DNA of 64,000 bases from Opitutia bacterium. GTDB lineage: Bacteria > Verrucomicrobiota > Verrucomicrobiia > Opitutales > UBA953. A program made the translations under genes and the position numbers. Positions 33,269 to 47,022 of the stretch are shown piece after piece. The DNA lies in the NCBI GenBank assembly GCA_947453335.1, contig CANGFP010000001.1, positions 186,001-250,000 of the forward strand, written 5' to 3'. Under the pieces are notes generated by a model, which was not told where the DNA came from, ran no database searches, and saw only the letters and a list, made by a program, of their open reading frames with translations. Within the stretch, counting starts at the first letter, position 1. Each line of letters starts with the position of its first letter.

Positions 33269-34414
33269 TCAGTGCTTCGACGCGCGGCGCAGGAGGACGA
33301 GCGCCACGCCGACCACGATGAGGTTGGGTATCCAGATCAGGAGGTCGGGGCGCAGCGCCGGGTTCTTCACCCAGGCGGCCGCGGAGCTCAGGATGTAGTA
33401 GCTGAGCGCGACCGCGAGGGCGACCGCGGCGTTGACGAACGTCTCGGAGCGGCCGACGCGCACGGCGAGCGGCACGGCGAGGAGCGACAGGGAGAAGATG
33501 GAGAACGCCGAGGCCAGGTGCGACATCAGCTGCGTGCGCGGCATCATCCTGCATTCCGCGAGCTTCGCGGGCGAGGCGTCGACCGGCACCTGCCAGCCCT
33601 TGTCCATGAGCGCCAGCAGCTCGGACGTCGTGTGCCAGCGGAGCTTCTTCTCGTAGCCGCTGCCTTCCTTGAACACCCCGCTGACCGGGAACTCCAAGGG
33701 GGCCTGGCCGGCTTCCTTGGTCACGGAAGGGAAGCGGAAGGCGTCGTCGCCGGGCCGGCGCGTGTCGACCTGGGCCGAGAGGGCGACCAGGCGCAGGACC
33801 GCCGTGCCGTCGGGCTTGTCGACCTTGGTGAGGCGCCCTTCGGCGGTGTGGATCGTCTCGAAGAGCCGGCCGTGCTCGTCGAGGCGCCAGATCCACAGGT
33901 CGCGCAGCACCGCCCCATCCCGCTCGCGCGCGTGGATGATGAGTCCCTTGAACTTCCGGTTGATCTCGCCGGGCGTGATGATGCTCGCCGGGTTGTCCTT
34001 CACGGAGCCCATCAGCAGGCGGCGGTATTCGTCGTTGGAGCGGGTCGCGACCTCGAGGTTCATCCAGGCGGCGAGCGCGGCGAGGACGGCGGCCAGCGCC
34101 AAGGCCGGCGCGGCGATGCGGGCCAGGCTGAGGCCGCCGGCCTTCATCGCGGTCAGCTCATGCTGCGCGCCCATGCGGCCGAAGGCCATGAGCACGCCGG
34201 TGAGCATCCCCATCGGCAGCACGTAGGGGACGAGACCCGGGAAGAGCAGGCCGACGAGCTGGAAACCTTCCCAGGTGGTGACGCGGCCGGAGGCGATGGC
34301 CCCCGCGACCTGGCTAAGCACGTTGCCCGCGGCCATGACGAAGACGAACGCCCCCGTCGCCACGCCGGCGGAGAGGGCGGTCTCGGTCAGGACATGGCGA
34401 TCCAGGATGCGCAC
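33269..34414 (-). CDS. LptF/LptG-family permease (YjgP/YjgQ)
   Basis: A 381-residue inner-membrane permease of the LPS export ABC system, with three helices at each end (about 10-105 and 285-375) around a periplasmic beta-jellyroll. The N-terminus MRILDRHVLTETALSAGV, reading GTG 34414 as the start, matches the family's usual start; a TTG at 34426 would add four residues. GMLTGVLMAFGRMGAQHELTAMKAGGLS near 70-97 is the coupling region. Only one permease is present here, so LptF and LptG cannot be told apart; the partner and lptB must be elsewhere. It is convergent with ctaG and shares the minus strand with the Bat operon. Confidence 0.88.
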   Translation of the reverse strand: MRILDRHVLTETALSAGVATGAFVFVMAAGNVLSQVAGAIASGRVTTWEGFQLVGLLFPGLVPYVLPMGMLTGVLMAFGRMGAQHELTAMKAGGLSLARIAAPALALAAVLAALAAWMNLEVATRSNDEYRRLLMGSVKDNPASIITPGEINRKFKGLIIHARERDGAVLRDLWIWRLDEHGRLFETIHTAEGRLTKVDKPDGTAVLRLVALSAQVDTRRPGDDAFRFPSVTKEAGQAPLEFPVSGVFKEGSGYEKKLRWHTTSELLALMDKGWQVPVDASPAKLAECRMMPRTQLMSHLASAFSIFSLSLLAVPLAVRVGRSETFVNAAVALAVALSYYILSSAAAWVKNPALRPDLLIWIPNLIVVGVALVLLRRASKH

Positions 34415-34459
34415 GCGTCCATCCAAGCCTACGCCACGGGATTGTCCAAGGACAAAGCC

Positions 34460-35215
34460 TTAGGGCGCCTGCTTCTGGTCGAGGTTCGCCGGCAGGCCGC
34501 CGCCCCAGATCGGCTCGAGCTCGGTCGACTTCACCCAGCCACCCTTGCCGTCGGCGGAGGTCACGTAGGTGTGGCCATGGAAGCTGCGTCCGGTCCGGAG
34601 GACGTCGCCTTCGGCGGTGCCGTTGACGGTTTCGCCCAGCACGGTCGGGGTCAGCTTCACCGCGACGTCTGGGCGGCGGACCACGGCCCGGTTGGCCAGG
34701 GTGTACGCACCATAGAGTCCGGGGATGCAGAACGCGAAGAGCGTGGCGCTGGTCACGAGGATGCGCTGGTTCCACTCGCCAGGCGCCTGGCGGCGCAGGC
34801 GCGGGAGCAGCAGCGTCAGCAAGGTCCCCCAGAAGCCTAGGGCCGCCAGGATGAGCCAGAAGTCGGCGCCGAGCAGCCCGGCGTAGTTCTCGGACCAGGT
34901 CTGCGTCGGACGGTCGGTTCCGCCGGAGCCTTGCGCATGCCTGACGCCCGCCAACGCGACGGGGTCGCGCGGGTCGAGCAGGAGGGCGCGCTCCCAGCAG
35001 ACCATCGCCCGGCCTTTATGCCCAAGTTTCCATTCCGCGTTCCCCAGCGCGGCCAGGAGGTCGGCGGTGACGCCGTCGCGGCGGGCCTGCGCGGTCCAGG
35101 CCTCCAGCGCGCCCACGTAGTCTCCGCGGGCGTAGGCCGCCTCGCCGTCGCCGGCGAGCAGCGGGACCACGGCGCCGGCCAGCAGGAGGATGGTCAAGCG
35201 GAGAAGCCGGTTCAT
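34460..35215 (-). CDS. batE: BatE-like TPR/SH3-domain protein
   Basis: A 251-residue exported or membrane protein: signal peptide (about 1-22), a TPR unit pair at about 25-95 (AAYARGDYVGALEAWTAQAR, ALGNAEWKLGHKGRAMVCWE), two transmembrane helices at about 120-180 and a C-terminal SH3-like domain (VKLTPTVLGETVNGTAEGDVL, GGWVKSTELEPI). The TPR-TM-SH3 layout is that of BatE, last in the Bat aerotolerance-type operon. Its ATG at 35215 overlaps the batD stop (ATGA). Molecular function is not settled; Bat proteins have been linked to stress tolerance in Bacteroides, Leptospira and Francisella. Confidence 0.8.
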   Translation of the reverse strand: MNRLLRLTILLLAGAVVPLLAGDGEAAYARGDYVGALEAWTAQARRDGVTADLLAALGNAEWKLGHKGRAMVCWERALLLDPRDPVALAGVRHAQGSGGTDRPTQTWSENYAGLLGADFWLILAALGFWGTLLTLLLPRLRRQAPGEWNQRILVTSATLFAFCIPGLYGAYTLANRAVVRRPDVAVKLTPTVLGETVNGTAEGDVLRTGRSFHGHTYVTSADGKGGWVKSTELEPIWGGGLPANLDQKQAP

Positions 35216-36891
35216 AGCTGGGCCTCCAGGGTGTTGAGCATGGCCTGCAGGCGGGCGTCGTCCTCGACGGAGCGGCGGACGTCCTTCGCGCCGTATCTCT
35301 CGCCGTCGGCGGCGAGGAAGACCTCCGCCAGCAGGTCGGCGTCGGCGCTGGGCAGGACGCGGAGGATGTCGCCTTGCGTGAGCGCGCGGGGCTCGGCGCC
35401 GAGCAGCGCCGCGGCGCCGGCGCGGAGGCCGTCGGTGACCGCGCGCGCGTAGGCGGCGGCGTCCTGTTGGCGCAAGGCCGCGGCCGAATCGCGGCGGGCG
35501 CGGCGCACGGCCTGGCGGGCGCGGCGGCGGACGAGGACTTCGGGATGCGCCGCGAGGTAGCCGACGACGCCGACGACCGCCGCGGAAAGCAGCACCCCGG
35601 CGAGCAGGGCGGTGTTGGACAGCCAGAAGGGTTTCGAGGCCGCGAGCGGTTCGATCTTCGCGACCCCCTTGGCGCCGGCGGAGACCTGCGGCGCCAGCAG
35701 GCCGGTCACGGCCTTGGCCGTCGGCGCGCCGACCTTGGCGGACGGATCGATCGACACCAGCTCGACCTTCGCGGGGGCGTTGCCGGAGACCTTCACGTTG
35801 ACCGGGATGAATTCGACCGACTCGAACGCCTTCTTCTCCGGATCGAACGTCGAGAAGCGGACCGCCGGGGTCTTGAGTTCGCCGGGGACGCGCGGCAGCA
35901 ACGTGTAGACGAAGGTGCGGCGGTCTTCGCCGCGGCGCTGGCGCTTCTCGCTCAGCGGAGCCACGTCCCAGACGTCGGAACCGGGGATCTCCGGCGGCAC
36001 GATGCGCTCCAGGTTGCCTTCGCCCACGAGCGTCAGCTTCAGCTGGATCGGTTCGCCCACCTCCGGGAAACGGTTCGAGACGTCGGGGGGCGTGGCCTCC
36101 AGCTTGCCGATGGAGCCGCACCAGTCCGCCGGCCGGCCGGTCTCCGGCACGTGCTCGACGGTCAGGCGCCGGCGGAAGTTGAACGGCCGGTCGCGGCCGG
36201 CGGCGTTGAGCGAACTGATGCGGTCGCCGGTGTTGACCAGCATGATGCCGCTGAGGTTGAGCTCGCTCTGGCCGGCGCGGATGGGCGTGAGCTCGAACGG
36301 TTTCGTCAGCCCATGGCCGTCGGGGAGCGGTTGCGTGTAGGAGGAGCCTTCGGTCTGGAAGTTGAAGCCCTCGGCCTCGCATTCGAGGCCGAACGTGCCC
36401 GTGACCGTCTCCTGCTCGCTGCCGCGCATGACGACGCTGCCGGCGATCTTCTCGCCGACGTAGAAGGTGCGGACGGGCAGGGCGAGCTCGGCGCGGGCGC
36501 GGCCTTCCTTGCGGTAGCCCGTCTTGGCGCTGACCGTCAGGGTGATGTCGGGAACCTTGACCATCTGCGCGGGGAAGCGCGCGTTGAAGGCCGGAAGGAC
36601 GTAGGCGCCTTCTTCCTCGGGTGCGACGCCGGAGAAGTTTAGCACGGCTTCGGTCGCGTTGGCCCGGAAGACCTGGCCGGAGAAGCGCAGCGCCATGCCG
36701 CGCGGCGGCCGGATCTCCTTGCCCACCTGGTTGGCAGGTCCAAGGACGTCGTCGGACTCGATGCGGACCTGCAGGCGGAAGGGTTGGCCGGGACCGCAGA
36801 CGGTCGGCGTGATCTCCCAGCTGACGTGGTTTTCGGCGCGGAGGCCGAGCGCGCCGCAGGCGAAGAGGAGGAACAGGAGCAGGGCGCGCAT
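35212..36891 (-). CDS. batD: BatD-like protein (oxygen tolerance family)
   Basis: A 559-residue protein with a signal peptide (MRALLLFLLFACGALGLRA), a long periplasmic beta-rich region of repeated Ig-like segments (about 25-400) and one transmembrane helix near 440-460 (ALLAGVLLSAAVVGVVGYLAA), then a cytoplasmic helical tail. FEPFQLTL-type phrases appear as GEPIQLKLTLVGEGNLERIVPPEIP near 285. This is the BatD/oxygen tolerance layout. It overlaps batE at its 3' end and is preceded by batC (2 bp). Function unknown beyond association with VWA proteins BatA and BatB. Confidence 0.85.
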   Translation of the reverse strand: MRALLLFLLFACGALGLRAENHVSWEITPTVCGPGQPFRLQVRIESDDVLGPANQVGKEIRPPRGMALRFSGQVFRANATEAVLNFSGVAPEEEGAYVLPAFNARFPAQMVKVPDITLTVSAKTGYRKEGRARAELALPVRTFYVGEKIAGSVVMRGSEQETVTGTFGLECEAEGFNFQTEGSSYTQPLPDGHGLTKPFELTPIRAGQSELNLSGIMLVNTGDRISSLNAAGRDRPFNFRRRLTVEHVPETGRPADWCGSIGKLEATPPDVSNRFPEVGEPIQLKLTLVGEGNLERIVPPEIPGSDVWDVAPLSEKRQRRGEDRRTFVYTLLPRVPGELKTPAVRFSTFDPEKKAFESVEFIPVNVKVSGNAPAKVELVSIDPSAKVGAPTAKAVTGLLAPQVSAGAKGVAKIEPLAASKPFWLSNTALLAGVLLSAAVVGVVGYLAAHPEVLVRRRARQAVRRARRDSAAALRQQDAAAYARAVTDGLRAGAAALLGAEPRALTQGDILRVLPSADADLLAEVFLAADGERYGAKDVRRSVEDDARLQAMLNTLEAQL

Positions 36892-36892
36892 C

Positions 36893-37864
36893 TCAGTAGT
36901 CCTTTTTCCTCGGGTCGTTGGAAGGCTTGCTGCCGCCGGGGCCGTTGCCGGGCTGGTCGCCCGTCGGCATCTTGCGGCCGAACTCGCCCTTGAGGCTTTC
37001 GAGCGCGCCGCGGGCCTCCTGCTCGGACATGCGCTTCTCCTGGCCCTCGCGCGGGTCGGTCTTGCCGCCCTTGCCGGTCTTCGGCTTCTGCATGCCTTCA
37101 GGCAGGAAGTTCTCGTCGTCGTCGCCTTCGCCTTCCGCGTTCTGCGGCAGCTTGTCGGGAGGGATGCGCTTGGCCAGCTCGCGGATGACGTCGCGCAGCT
37201 CCTCCTGCTTCCTGCGCTGGTCGGCGATGGTCTCCTCGAGCGCGAGCGTCTCCTTCTTCAGCGCGCGGAGGAGCTCCTCGATCGCCTCGGCGTTGCGCAG
37301 CGAGGGCTCGTCCTGCGCGTCGAGCTCATGGGCGCTCCGGAAGTCCCCGACTGAGCGGATCCAGCTGGCGACGACCCCGGCGCGCTTGGCGACCATGGCC
37401 TCCTCCTTGGGGATCAGCTTCTTGACCGTGCGGTAGGTGCTGATGCCGCCGCCGAGGGCTGACACGGCCGGCACGAAGTCGGGCTCCTTGCCCGCGGCCT
37501 TGGCCTTGTCGAGGATCTCGATCTGGTCCTTCATGTCCGAGATGTCCGCGTCGGCGGCCTCGAGGTAGGAGCGGGCGATGGAGAGTTCGGTGACGTCGCC
37601 GGAGGTCTTGCCGCCGAGCGCGGCCTTGCCGCGGCCGAAGCGCACGTGCCCGAGGTTGTGCAGCGCCGGCACGCGCAGGTCGTCGTCGTTGCGCATCAGC
37701 GAGGCCTTGAGGGCCTCCTCCGCGCCGGCGAGGTCCCCCTGCTGCAGGCGCAGCGTGCCGCGGTTGTGGAGCTCGCGCGCGTCGAGCAGGGCGAGTTCGT
37801 CCGGGGCCTTGTCCGCCGCGAAGGCCGAGGCGGCGAGGAGAAGCAAGGTCAGCGGCGTTTTCAT
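36893..37864 (-). CDS. batC: BatC-like TPR protein
   Basis: A 323-residue exported protein: signal peptide at residues 1-17 (TPLTLLLLAASAFAADK), TPR-like pairs at about 28-75 (HNRGTLRLQQGDLAGAEEALKASLMR), a long helical coiled-coil-like section at about 190-240 (ETLALEETIADQRRKQEELRDVIRELAK), and a low-complexity Gly/Lys/Asp-rich C-terminus. It corresponds to BatC. ATG 37864 overlaps the batB stop (ATGA). The charged disordered tail differs from typical short BatC proteins. Confidence 0.75.
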   Translation of the reverse strand: MKTPLTLLLLAASAFAADKAPDELALLDARELHNRGTLRLQQGDLAGAEEALKASLMRNDDDLRVPALHNLGHVRFGRGKAALGGKTSGDVTELSIARSYLEAADADISDMKDQIEILDKAKAAGKEPDFVPAVSALGGGISTYRTVKKLIPKEEAMVAKRAGVVASWIRSVGDFRSAHELDAQDEPSLRNAEAIEELLRALKKETLALEETIADQRRKQEELRDVIRELAKRIPPDKLPQNAEGEGDDDENFLPEGMQKPKTGKGGKTDPREGQEKRMSEQEARGALESLKGEFGRKMPTGDQPGNGPGGSKPSNDPRKKDY

Positions 37865-38871
37865 CGGGCGGACGGGCGGCGGGTGGAGAAGAGGGACTCG
37901 AGCACCACGAGGGCGAGGGCGAGGGACAGGAACCATTCCTCCCGCGGGACGCCGCGGCGCGTCGCGCCGGTGCCGTCGGTGCCGGCCTGGATCGCGAGAC
38001 GGAGCGCTTCCATCCCTTCGCCGGCCTGGCCGAGGCGGATGAAGCGGCCACCGGTGGCCTCGGCGACCTTGGTGAGGGTCTCCTCGTCGAGGCGGCTGCG
38101 GATCTCCTCGCCGCCGGCGTCCTTGAGGGTGTCGGGCGTGCCGAGGGCGCTGATGACGGTGATCGGTCCGCCCGCGGGCGTGCCCACGCCCACGGCGTGG
38201 ACCACGAGCCCTTGGCGCGCGAGCTTCTTGGCCGCGTCGACGCCGCCGGATTCCAGGTCCTCGCCGTCGGTCAGCAGCAGCACGAGCTTGCGGTTGCGGT
38301 TCTTGGCGAAGGCCAGCTCGGCTTCCTCGAGCGCGCGGCCGATGTCCGTGCCGGGCACCTGGATGCTCGTGGTGTCGGTCTCGGTCAGCGTGCGGAAGAA
38401 CGCGTCGTAGTCGCGCGTCAGCGGGCATTGCAGGAAGGCCTGGCCGGAGAAGGCCACGAGCCCGACGCTGCCGGTGCCCTTGCGGCGCACGAAGTTCGCG
38501 ATGGAGGCCTTGGCGCGGGCGAGGCGGTTCGGGCGCATGTCCGCCACGAGCATCGACTTCGAGACGTCGAGCACGAAGACGACGTCTTCGGTGGTCGCGC
38601 GCTGCTCGGTGACCTCGACGCCCCAGCGCGGGCCGGCGAGCGCGACGCCGATGAGGGCGAGGGCGCCCGTGACCGCGAGGTCCTTGGTGAGCCGGCGCGT
38701 CGTGGAGTAGCCGGCGGTGAGCCGGCCCAGCAGGCGTTCCGCGGCGAACGCGGCCAGGCCGAGGCGGCGGCGCCGTTCGGTCCAGCGCAAGGCGCCGAAG
38801 GCCGCGGCGGCGGCGAGCGCGGCGACGGCGAGGAGCCCCGGGGACTCGAAATGGAAGTCGGTGAAGTCCAT
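37861..38871 (-). CDS. batB: VWA-domain membrane protein BatB
   Basis: A 336-residue protein with two N-terminal hydrophobic helices (about 10-28 and 62-82), a VWA domain with an intact MIDAS start DVSKS near 102 (FVLDVSKSMLVADMRPNR), later LLLTDGEDLESGG near 200, and a final helix near 315. VWA domains bind metal and mediate protein contacts. Gene order moxR-DUF58-DUF4381-like-batA-batB-batC-batD-batE is the standard aerotolerance operon order. It starts 3 bp after batA ends. Confidence 0.87.
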   Translation of the reverse strand: MDFTDFHFESPGLLAVAALAAAAAFGALRWTERRRRLGLAAFAAERLLGRLTAGYSTTRRLTKDLAVTGALALIGVALAGPRWGVEVTEQRATTEDVVFVLDVSKSMLVADMRPNRLARAKASIANFVRRKGTGSVGLVAFSGQAFLQCPLTRDYDAFFRTLTETDTTSIQVPGTDIGRALEEAELAFAKNRNRKLVLLLTDGEDLESGGVDAAKKLARQGLVVHAVGVGTPAGGPITVISALGTPDTLKDAGGEEIRSRLDEETLTKVAEATGGRFIRLGQAGEGMEALRLAIQAGTDGTGATRRGVPREEWFLSLALALVVLESLFSTRRPSAR

Positions 38872-38874
38872 CGG

Positions 38875-39918
38875 TCAGGGCGCGCGCGGGCGGTGGAGCG
38901 CGAGCGCCAGCTCGGCGAGGAGCAAGGCGAAGGCGGCGGCGATCCAGGCGAAGCGGTGGCTTTCGTAGGTCACGCTTTCGCGGATCTTCACCTCGGTGCG
39001 TTCGAGGCGGTTGATCTCCTCGTAGACGCGCGCCAGCTCGTCCTTGTCGAGCGCGCGGTAGAAGCGGCCGTTCGTCAGCTTGGCCATCTTGTCGAGCATC
39101 TCGTAGTTGGCCGGGTTGATCGTCTGCATCGGGATCGTCTTCCCGAAGGGGTCGCGGAGGAGCGTGCCCGTGCGCAGGTCGAACTGCGGGAGGACGGTGG
39201 GCTCGTTCTTGCCCAGGCCCACGGTGTAGAGGCGGATGCCCAAGGCCGCCGCGAGCTCGGCCGACGGCACCGGCAGGATGGCCTTGCTCATGTTGTCGTC
39301 GCCGTCGGTGAGGAGGATGAGGACCTTGGAGTTCCTGCCCTTCAGGTTCTTCATGCGGTCGATGGCCATGGCCACGCCGTCGCCGATGGCCGTGCCGGCC
39401 TCGCGGATGATCCCGATGTGCATGCGGTCGACGCCCTTGCCGACCCATTCCTTGTTGATCGTGATCGGGCTCAGCAGGTACGGTTTGCCCGAGAAGACCA
39501 CGGCGCCGATGCGGTCGTCGGGTCGCTTCGCGAGGAAGTCCTTGATGACGCTGTGGCTGGCCTGCCAGCGGGTGACCTCTTCCCGCGGCGTGCTCATGTC
39601 CAAGGCCATCATCGACCACGAGAGGTCGATCACGAGCATGATGTCGAGTCCTTCGGTCTCGCGTTCGATCTCCTTGCTGACGGTGCGCGGGCCGGCGAGC
39701 GCGACGATGAGCGCGGCGACCGTGGCGAGTCGGAGAAACGCGCGCAGCGCGCCGGCGCCTTCGCGGACGGGTCCCGAGACGCTGCGCAGCAGGCCGACGT
39801 CAGGGTAGAGCAGGGCGGCGGCCCGGCCGGCCTGGCCGCGCAGCCACGCGTAGAGCGGAAGCAACGCGAGCAGCAGCAGCGCCCACGGGTGTTCGAACTC
39901 GAAGCCCAGGTCGGTCAT
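38875..39918 (-). CDS. batA: VWA-domain membrane protein BatA
   Basis: A 347-residue protein: N-terminal helices (about 8-25 and 55-72), VWA domain with MIDAS DLSWS near 95 (MLVIDLSWSMMALDMSTP), RIGAVVFSGKPYLLSPIT near 140, LILLTDGDDNMSK near 195, and a C-terminal transmembrane helix near 325. The family is cytoplasmic-membrane bound with the VWA domain outside. ATG 39918 overlaps the stop of the preceding gene (ATGA), showing translational coupling. Probably works with BatB. Confidence 0.88.
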   Translation of the reverse strand: MTDLGFEFEHPWALLLLALLPLYAWLRGQAGRAAALLYPDVGLLRSVSGPVREGAGALRAFLRLATVAALIVALAGPRTVSKEIERETEGLDIMLVIDLSWSMMALDMSTPREEVTRWQASHSVIKDFLAKRPDDRIGAVVFSGKPYLLSPITINKEWVGKGVDRMHIGIIREAGTAIGDGVAMAIDRMKNLKGRNSKVLILLTDGDDNMSKAILPVPSAELAAALGIRLYTVGLGKNEPTVLPQFDLRTGTLLRDPFGKTIPMQTINPANYEMLDKMAKLTNGRFYRALDKDELARVYEEINRLERTEVKIRESVTYESHRFAWIAAAFALLLAELALALHRPRAP

Positions 39919-40526
39919 GCGCGGTCCTTTCCAGGCAAGGGTGGCGGGCCCGGCGGTTCGGCGGGAGGGACGACGAGGACGGTCGCTCCTAAGGGCGTGG
40001 ATACGACGACCGGCGCCGGCGCGACCGCCTGACCGGCGAAGGCCCTGCGGGCGGCCTCGATGCGGGTGACGGCCTCACGGGCCTGGGTGATGAGGAGGTC
40101 GGGCGCGGCGTCGGCGCCGGCGAACTTCGCGAGGTCGGCGGTCTGCAGCGCCGTCAGCAGCAGGCTGCGCGCGGGCAGGTAGACCGGCCGGCCGGCGAGG
40201 CGGCCGGCGAGCTCCTCGGTCGAGAGTCCGGCCGGCAGCCCGTCGTCGGTCGCCGCGAGGAACCCGCGCAGCGCCTGCGAGACGAGGGCCGCGGCGGCCG
40301 GGCCCGCGGCGCGGTCGGCCTGCTCCAGCGCGGCTTCGAAGGCCTGCTGGGCGTTGGTCCGCGCAGGACGGGCGCGGCGTCGGCGGTGCAGTTCGAGCAA
40401 GGCCAAAGCGGCTACCAGCGCGACGCCGCCGGCGAGCGCGCCCCAGTAGGATTCGAGCCAGCTCGGCGGGATGGTCGCGCGGGGGCCTTGCAGCACCAGG
40501 ATCGTCTCGTCGGCGGCGAAGAGCAT
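39915..40526 (-). CDS. DUF4381-like membrane protein of the Bat operon
   Basis: A 203-residue protein with a single transmembrane helix (about 28-45, GALAGGVALVAALALLEL) and a cytoplasmic helical domain (about 60-175), followed by a Pro-rich tail. Position between the DUF58 and batA genes, size and one-helix layout fit DUF4381-type proteins of Bat operons; sequence similarity is weak to the eye. It overlaps the DUF58 stop by one base (TGATG) and the batA start (ATGA in batA direction). Confidence 0.6.
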   Translation of the reverse strand: MLFAADETILVLQGPRATIPPSWLESYWGALAGGVALVAALALLELHRRRRARPARTNAQQAFEAALEQADRAAGPAAAALVSQALRGFLAATDDGLPAGLSTEELAGRLAGRPVYLPARSLLLTALQTADLAKFAGADAAPDLLITQAREAVTRIEAARRAFAGQAVAPAPVVVSTPLGATVLVVPPAEPPGPPPLPGKDRA

Positions 40527-41434
40527 CAGCGGCGACGGCGGCGACGCTCGAAGAAGCGGCTCAGGGTGGGGGCGACCGACGCCTCGGCGTCGAGGCGCAC
40601 GACGTCGACGCCGGCGCGGCCGAGCGCGGCGCCCACGTCGGCGAGGCGGGCCTGGGCGGCGGCCGTGAAGCGCGCGCGGACCGCGGCGGAACCGGTGTCG
40701 ACCTCGCGGATCTCGCCGGTCTCGGCGTCCTCGAGGGCGACCACGCCGACGTCGGGCAGCGCGTGTTCGCGTTCGTCGACGAGCTGCACGCAGGCCGTGT
40801 CGTGGCGCGCGTTGAGTTCGCCGACCGCGGCGGCCATGGCGTCGTCGCCTTCGGGGCCCGCGAGGAAGTCGGACAGCACGAAGACCATCGCGCGGCGCTT
40901 GAGGGCGCGGGCCAGGCGGCGCATCGGCGCGGCGAAGGCCGTGCGGCGGGAGACGGCCGGGTGTTCGAGCACGTCGCGCACGATGCGGAGGACGTGCCGG
41001 CGGCCCTTCTTCGGGGGGATCCAGAGCTCCTCGCGGTCGGTGAACAGCAGCAGGCCGACCTTGTCGCCGGCCTTGAGGGCGGAAACCGCGAGCGCCGCGG
41101 CGACCTCGGCGGCGCGCTCGCGCAGCGTCACGCGGCCCGAGCCGAAGCCCGCGGAGCCGGAGACGTCGACGGCCAGCACCATCGTCAGCTCGCGCTCCTC
41201 GCGGTGCAGGCGGATGAACGGCTTGCCCGTGCGGGCCGTGACGTTCCAGTCGAGGGCGCGGACATCGTCGCCCGGCACGTATTCGCGCAGCTCCTCGAAG
41301 TCCGTGCCGCGGCCCTTGTAGCGGGAAAGGTAGGCGCCGACCATCGCGTCGTTGACCATGCGCGCGGCCACCACCTCCACGCGCTGGGCGCGGCGGAGGG
41401 TGTCCTGGGCGGAGGTCGGGACGACGGGGTCCAA
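40526..41434 (-). CDS. DUF58-domain protein of the MoxR/Bat operon
   Basis: A 302-residue protein with the DUF58 core FEELREYVPGDDVRALDWNVTARTGKPFIR near residues 46-75, followed by a VWA-like fold with MIDAS-like DVSGSAGFGS near 90 and FVLSDFLAGPEGD near 190. These proteins accompany MoxR ATPases and are thought to be substrates or partners in metal or cofactor loading. The only long frame start is TTG 41434, 15 bp after moxR ends, with no clear Shine-Dalgarno site; an internal start further in is possible but would remove conserved sequence. Confidence 0.85.
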   Translation of the reverse strand: MDPVVPTSAQDTLRRAQRVEVVAARMVNDAMVGAYLSRYKGRGTDFEELREYVPGDDVRALDWNVTARTGKPFIRLHREERELTMVLAVDVSGSAGFGSGRVTLRERAAEVAAALAVSALKAGDKVGLLLFTDREELWIPPKKGRRHVLRIVRDVLEHPAVSRRTAFAAPMRRLARALKRRAMVFVLSDFLAGPEGDDAMAAAVGELNARHDTACVQLVDEREHALPDVGVVALEDAETGEIREVDTGSAAVRARFTAAAQARLADVGAALGRAGVDVVRLDAEASVAPTLSRFFERRRRRR

Positions 41435-41449
41435 CGGAGCGGCGGGCGG

Positions 41450-42418
<969 letters not shown>

Positions 42419-42492
42419 GGGGATGGGGTTGAAAGCGTAGGGGTACGGGGAACCAACGGGCGGTTCTCCGCGCAACTGCCGACCTGAAAGCG

Positions 42493-42507
42493 TCCGGGGG
42501 TCCCGGA
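42493..42507 (-). terminator. Weak hairpin between pyrG and moxR
   Basis: A 6-bp stem (42493-42498 with 42502-42507) with a 3-nt loop, 14 bp past the pyrG stop on the minus strand. Downstream on that strand is GCTTTCAGG, a poor U-tract, so termination may be partial and moxR could read through from pyrG. Confidence 0.35.
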
Positions 42508-42520
42508 TTCGTCTACCTAC

Positions 42521-44411
<1,891 letters not shown>

Positions 44412-45083
44412 ATGTCCGCCAGTTCCTGTTGTTCCTGCTGCCGTCCCGCTTCGATCGGGAAGAAGGTCGTCATGGCCCTTTCGGGTCTCGTCCTCGCCGG
44501 CTTCGTCCTCGGCCACATGTCGGGTAACCTCCTGATGTTCAAGGGCCCCGAGGCCATCAACGCCTACGCCGCCTGGCTGCACGCCAACAAGGGCCTGCTC
44601 TGGGGCGCGCGCATCGTGCTGGTCGTCAGCACCCTCGCCCACCTCTGGACCGGCATCCAGTTGACCCTTGAGAACCGCGCCTCCCGCGATGGCGGCCCGG
44701 CCGTCGACGCGACTCGCCGCGCGACTCTCTCATCCCGCACGATGCCTTACTCCGGCGTGGTCATCCTCGCCTTCGCGGTCTTCCACCTCCTGCACTACAC
44801 CTTCCGCACGGTCGCCCTCGGTGGCGTCGAGTTCGGCGACAACGTCCACGGGATGCTGATCGCCGGCTTCTCCAGCAAGCCCGTCGCCGTCTTCTACATC
44901 GTCAGCATGATCCTGCTCTGCCTGCACCTCAGCCACGGCGTCAGCAGCGTCTTCCAGACCCTTGGCCTGCGCAATGAACGCTGGCGGGCCCGCCTCGATT
45001 GCCTCGCCCAGCTCTACGCGTGGGTCGTCGCCCTCGGCTTCATCTCCATCCCTCTCGCCGTCCTCCTCGGCCTCCTGAAGTAA
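44412..45083 (+). CDS. sdhC: Succinate dehydrogenase cytochrome b subunit (b558 type)
   Basis: A 223-residue membrane anchor with five helices, of the single-subunit di-heme b558 family found with SdhA/SdhB of the Bacillus/Bacteroidota/Verrucomicrobiota type. [23 protein letters not shown] near 17-39, [27 protein letters not shown] near 125, and [20 protein letters not shown] near 170 carry the heme histidines. The extreme N-terminus has a run CCSCC at residues 6-10, which is unusual. ATG 44412 was chosen; upstream frame is not membrane-protein-like. sdhA follows after 5 bp. Confidence 0.92.
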   Translation: MSASSCCSCCRPASIGKKVVMALSGLVLAGFVLGHMSGNLLMFKGPEAINAYAAWLHANKGLLWGARIVLVVSTLAHLWTGIQLTLENRASRDGGPAVDATRRATLSSRTMPYSGVVILAFAVFHLLHYTFRTVALGGVEFGDNVHGMLIAGFSSKPVAVFYIVSMILLCLHLSHGVSSVFQTLGLRNERWRARLDCLAQLYAWVVALGFISIPLAVLLGLLK

Positions 45084-45088
45084 GTCCC

Positions 45089-47017
<1,929 letters not shown>

Positions 47018-47022
47018 ACACC

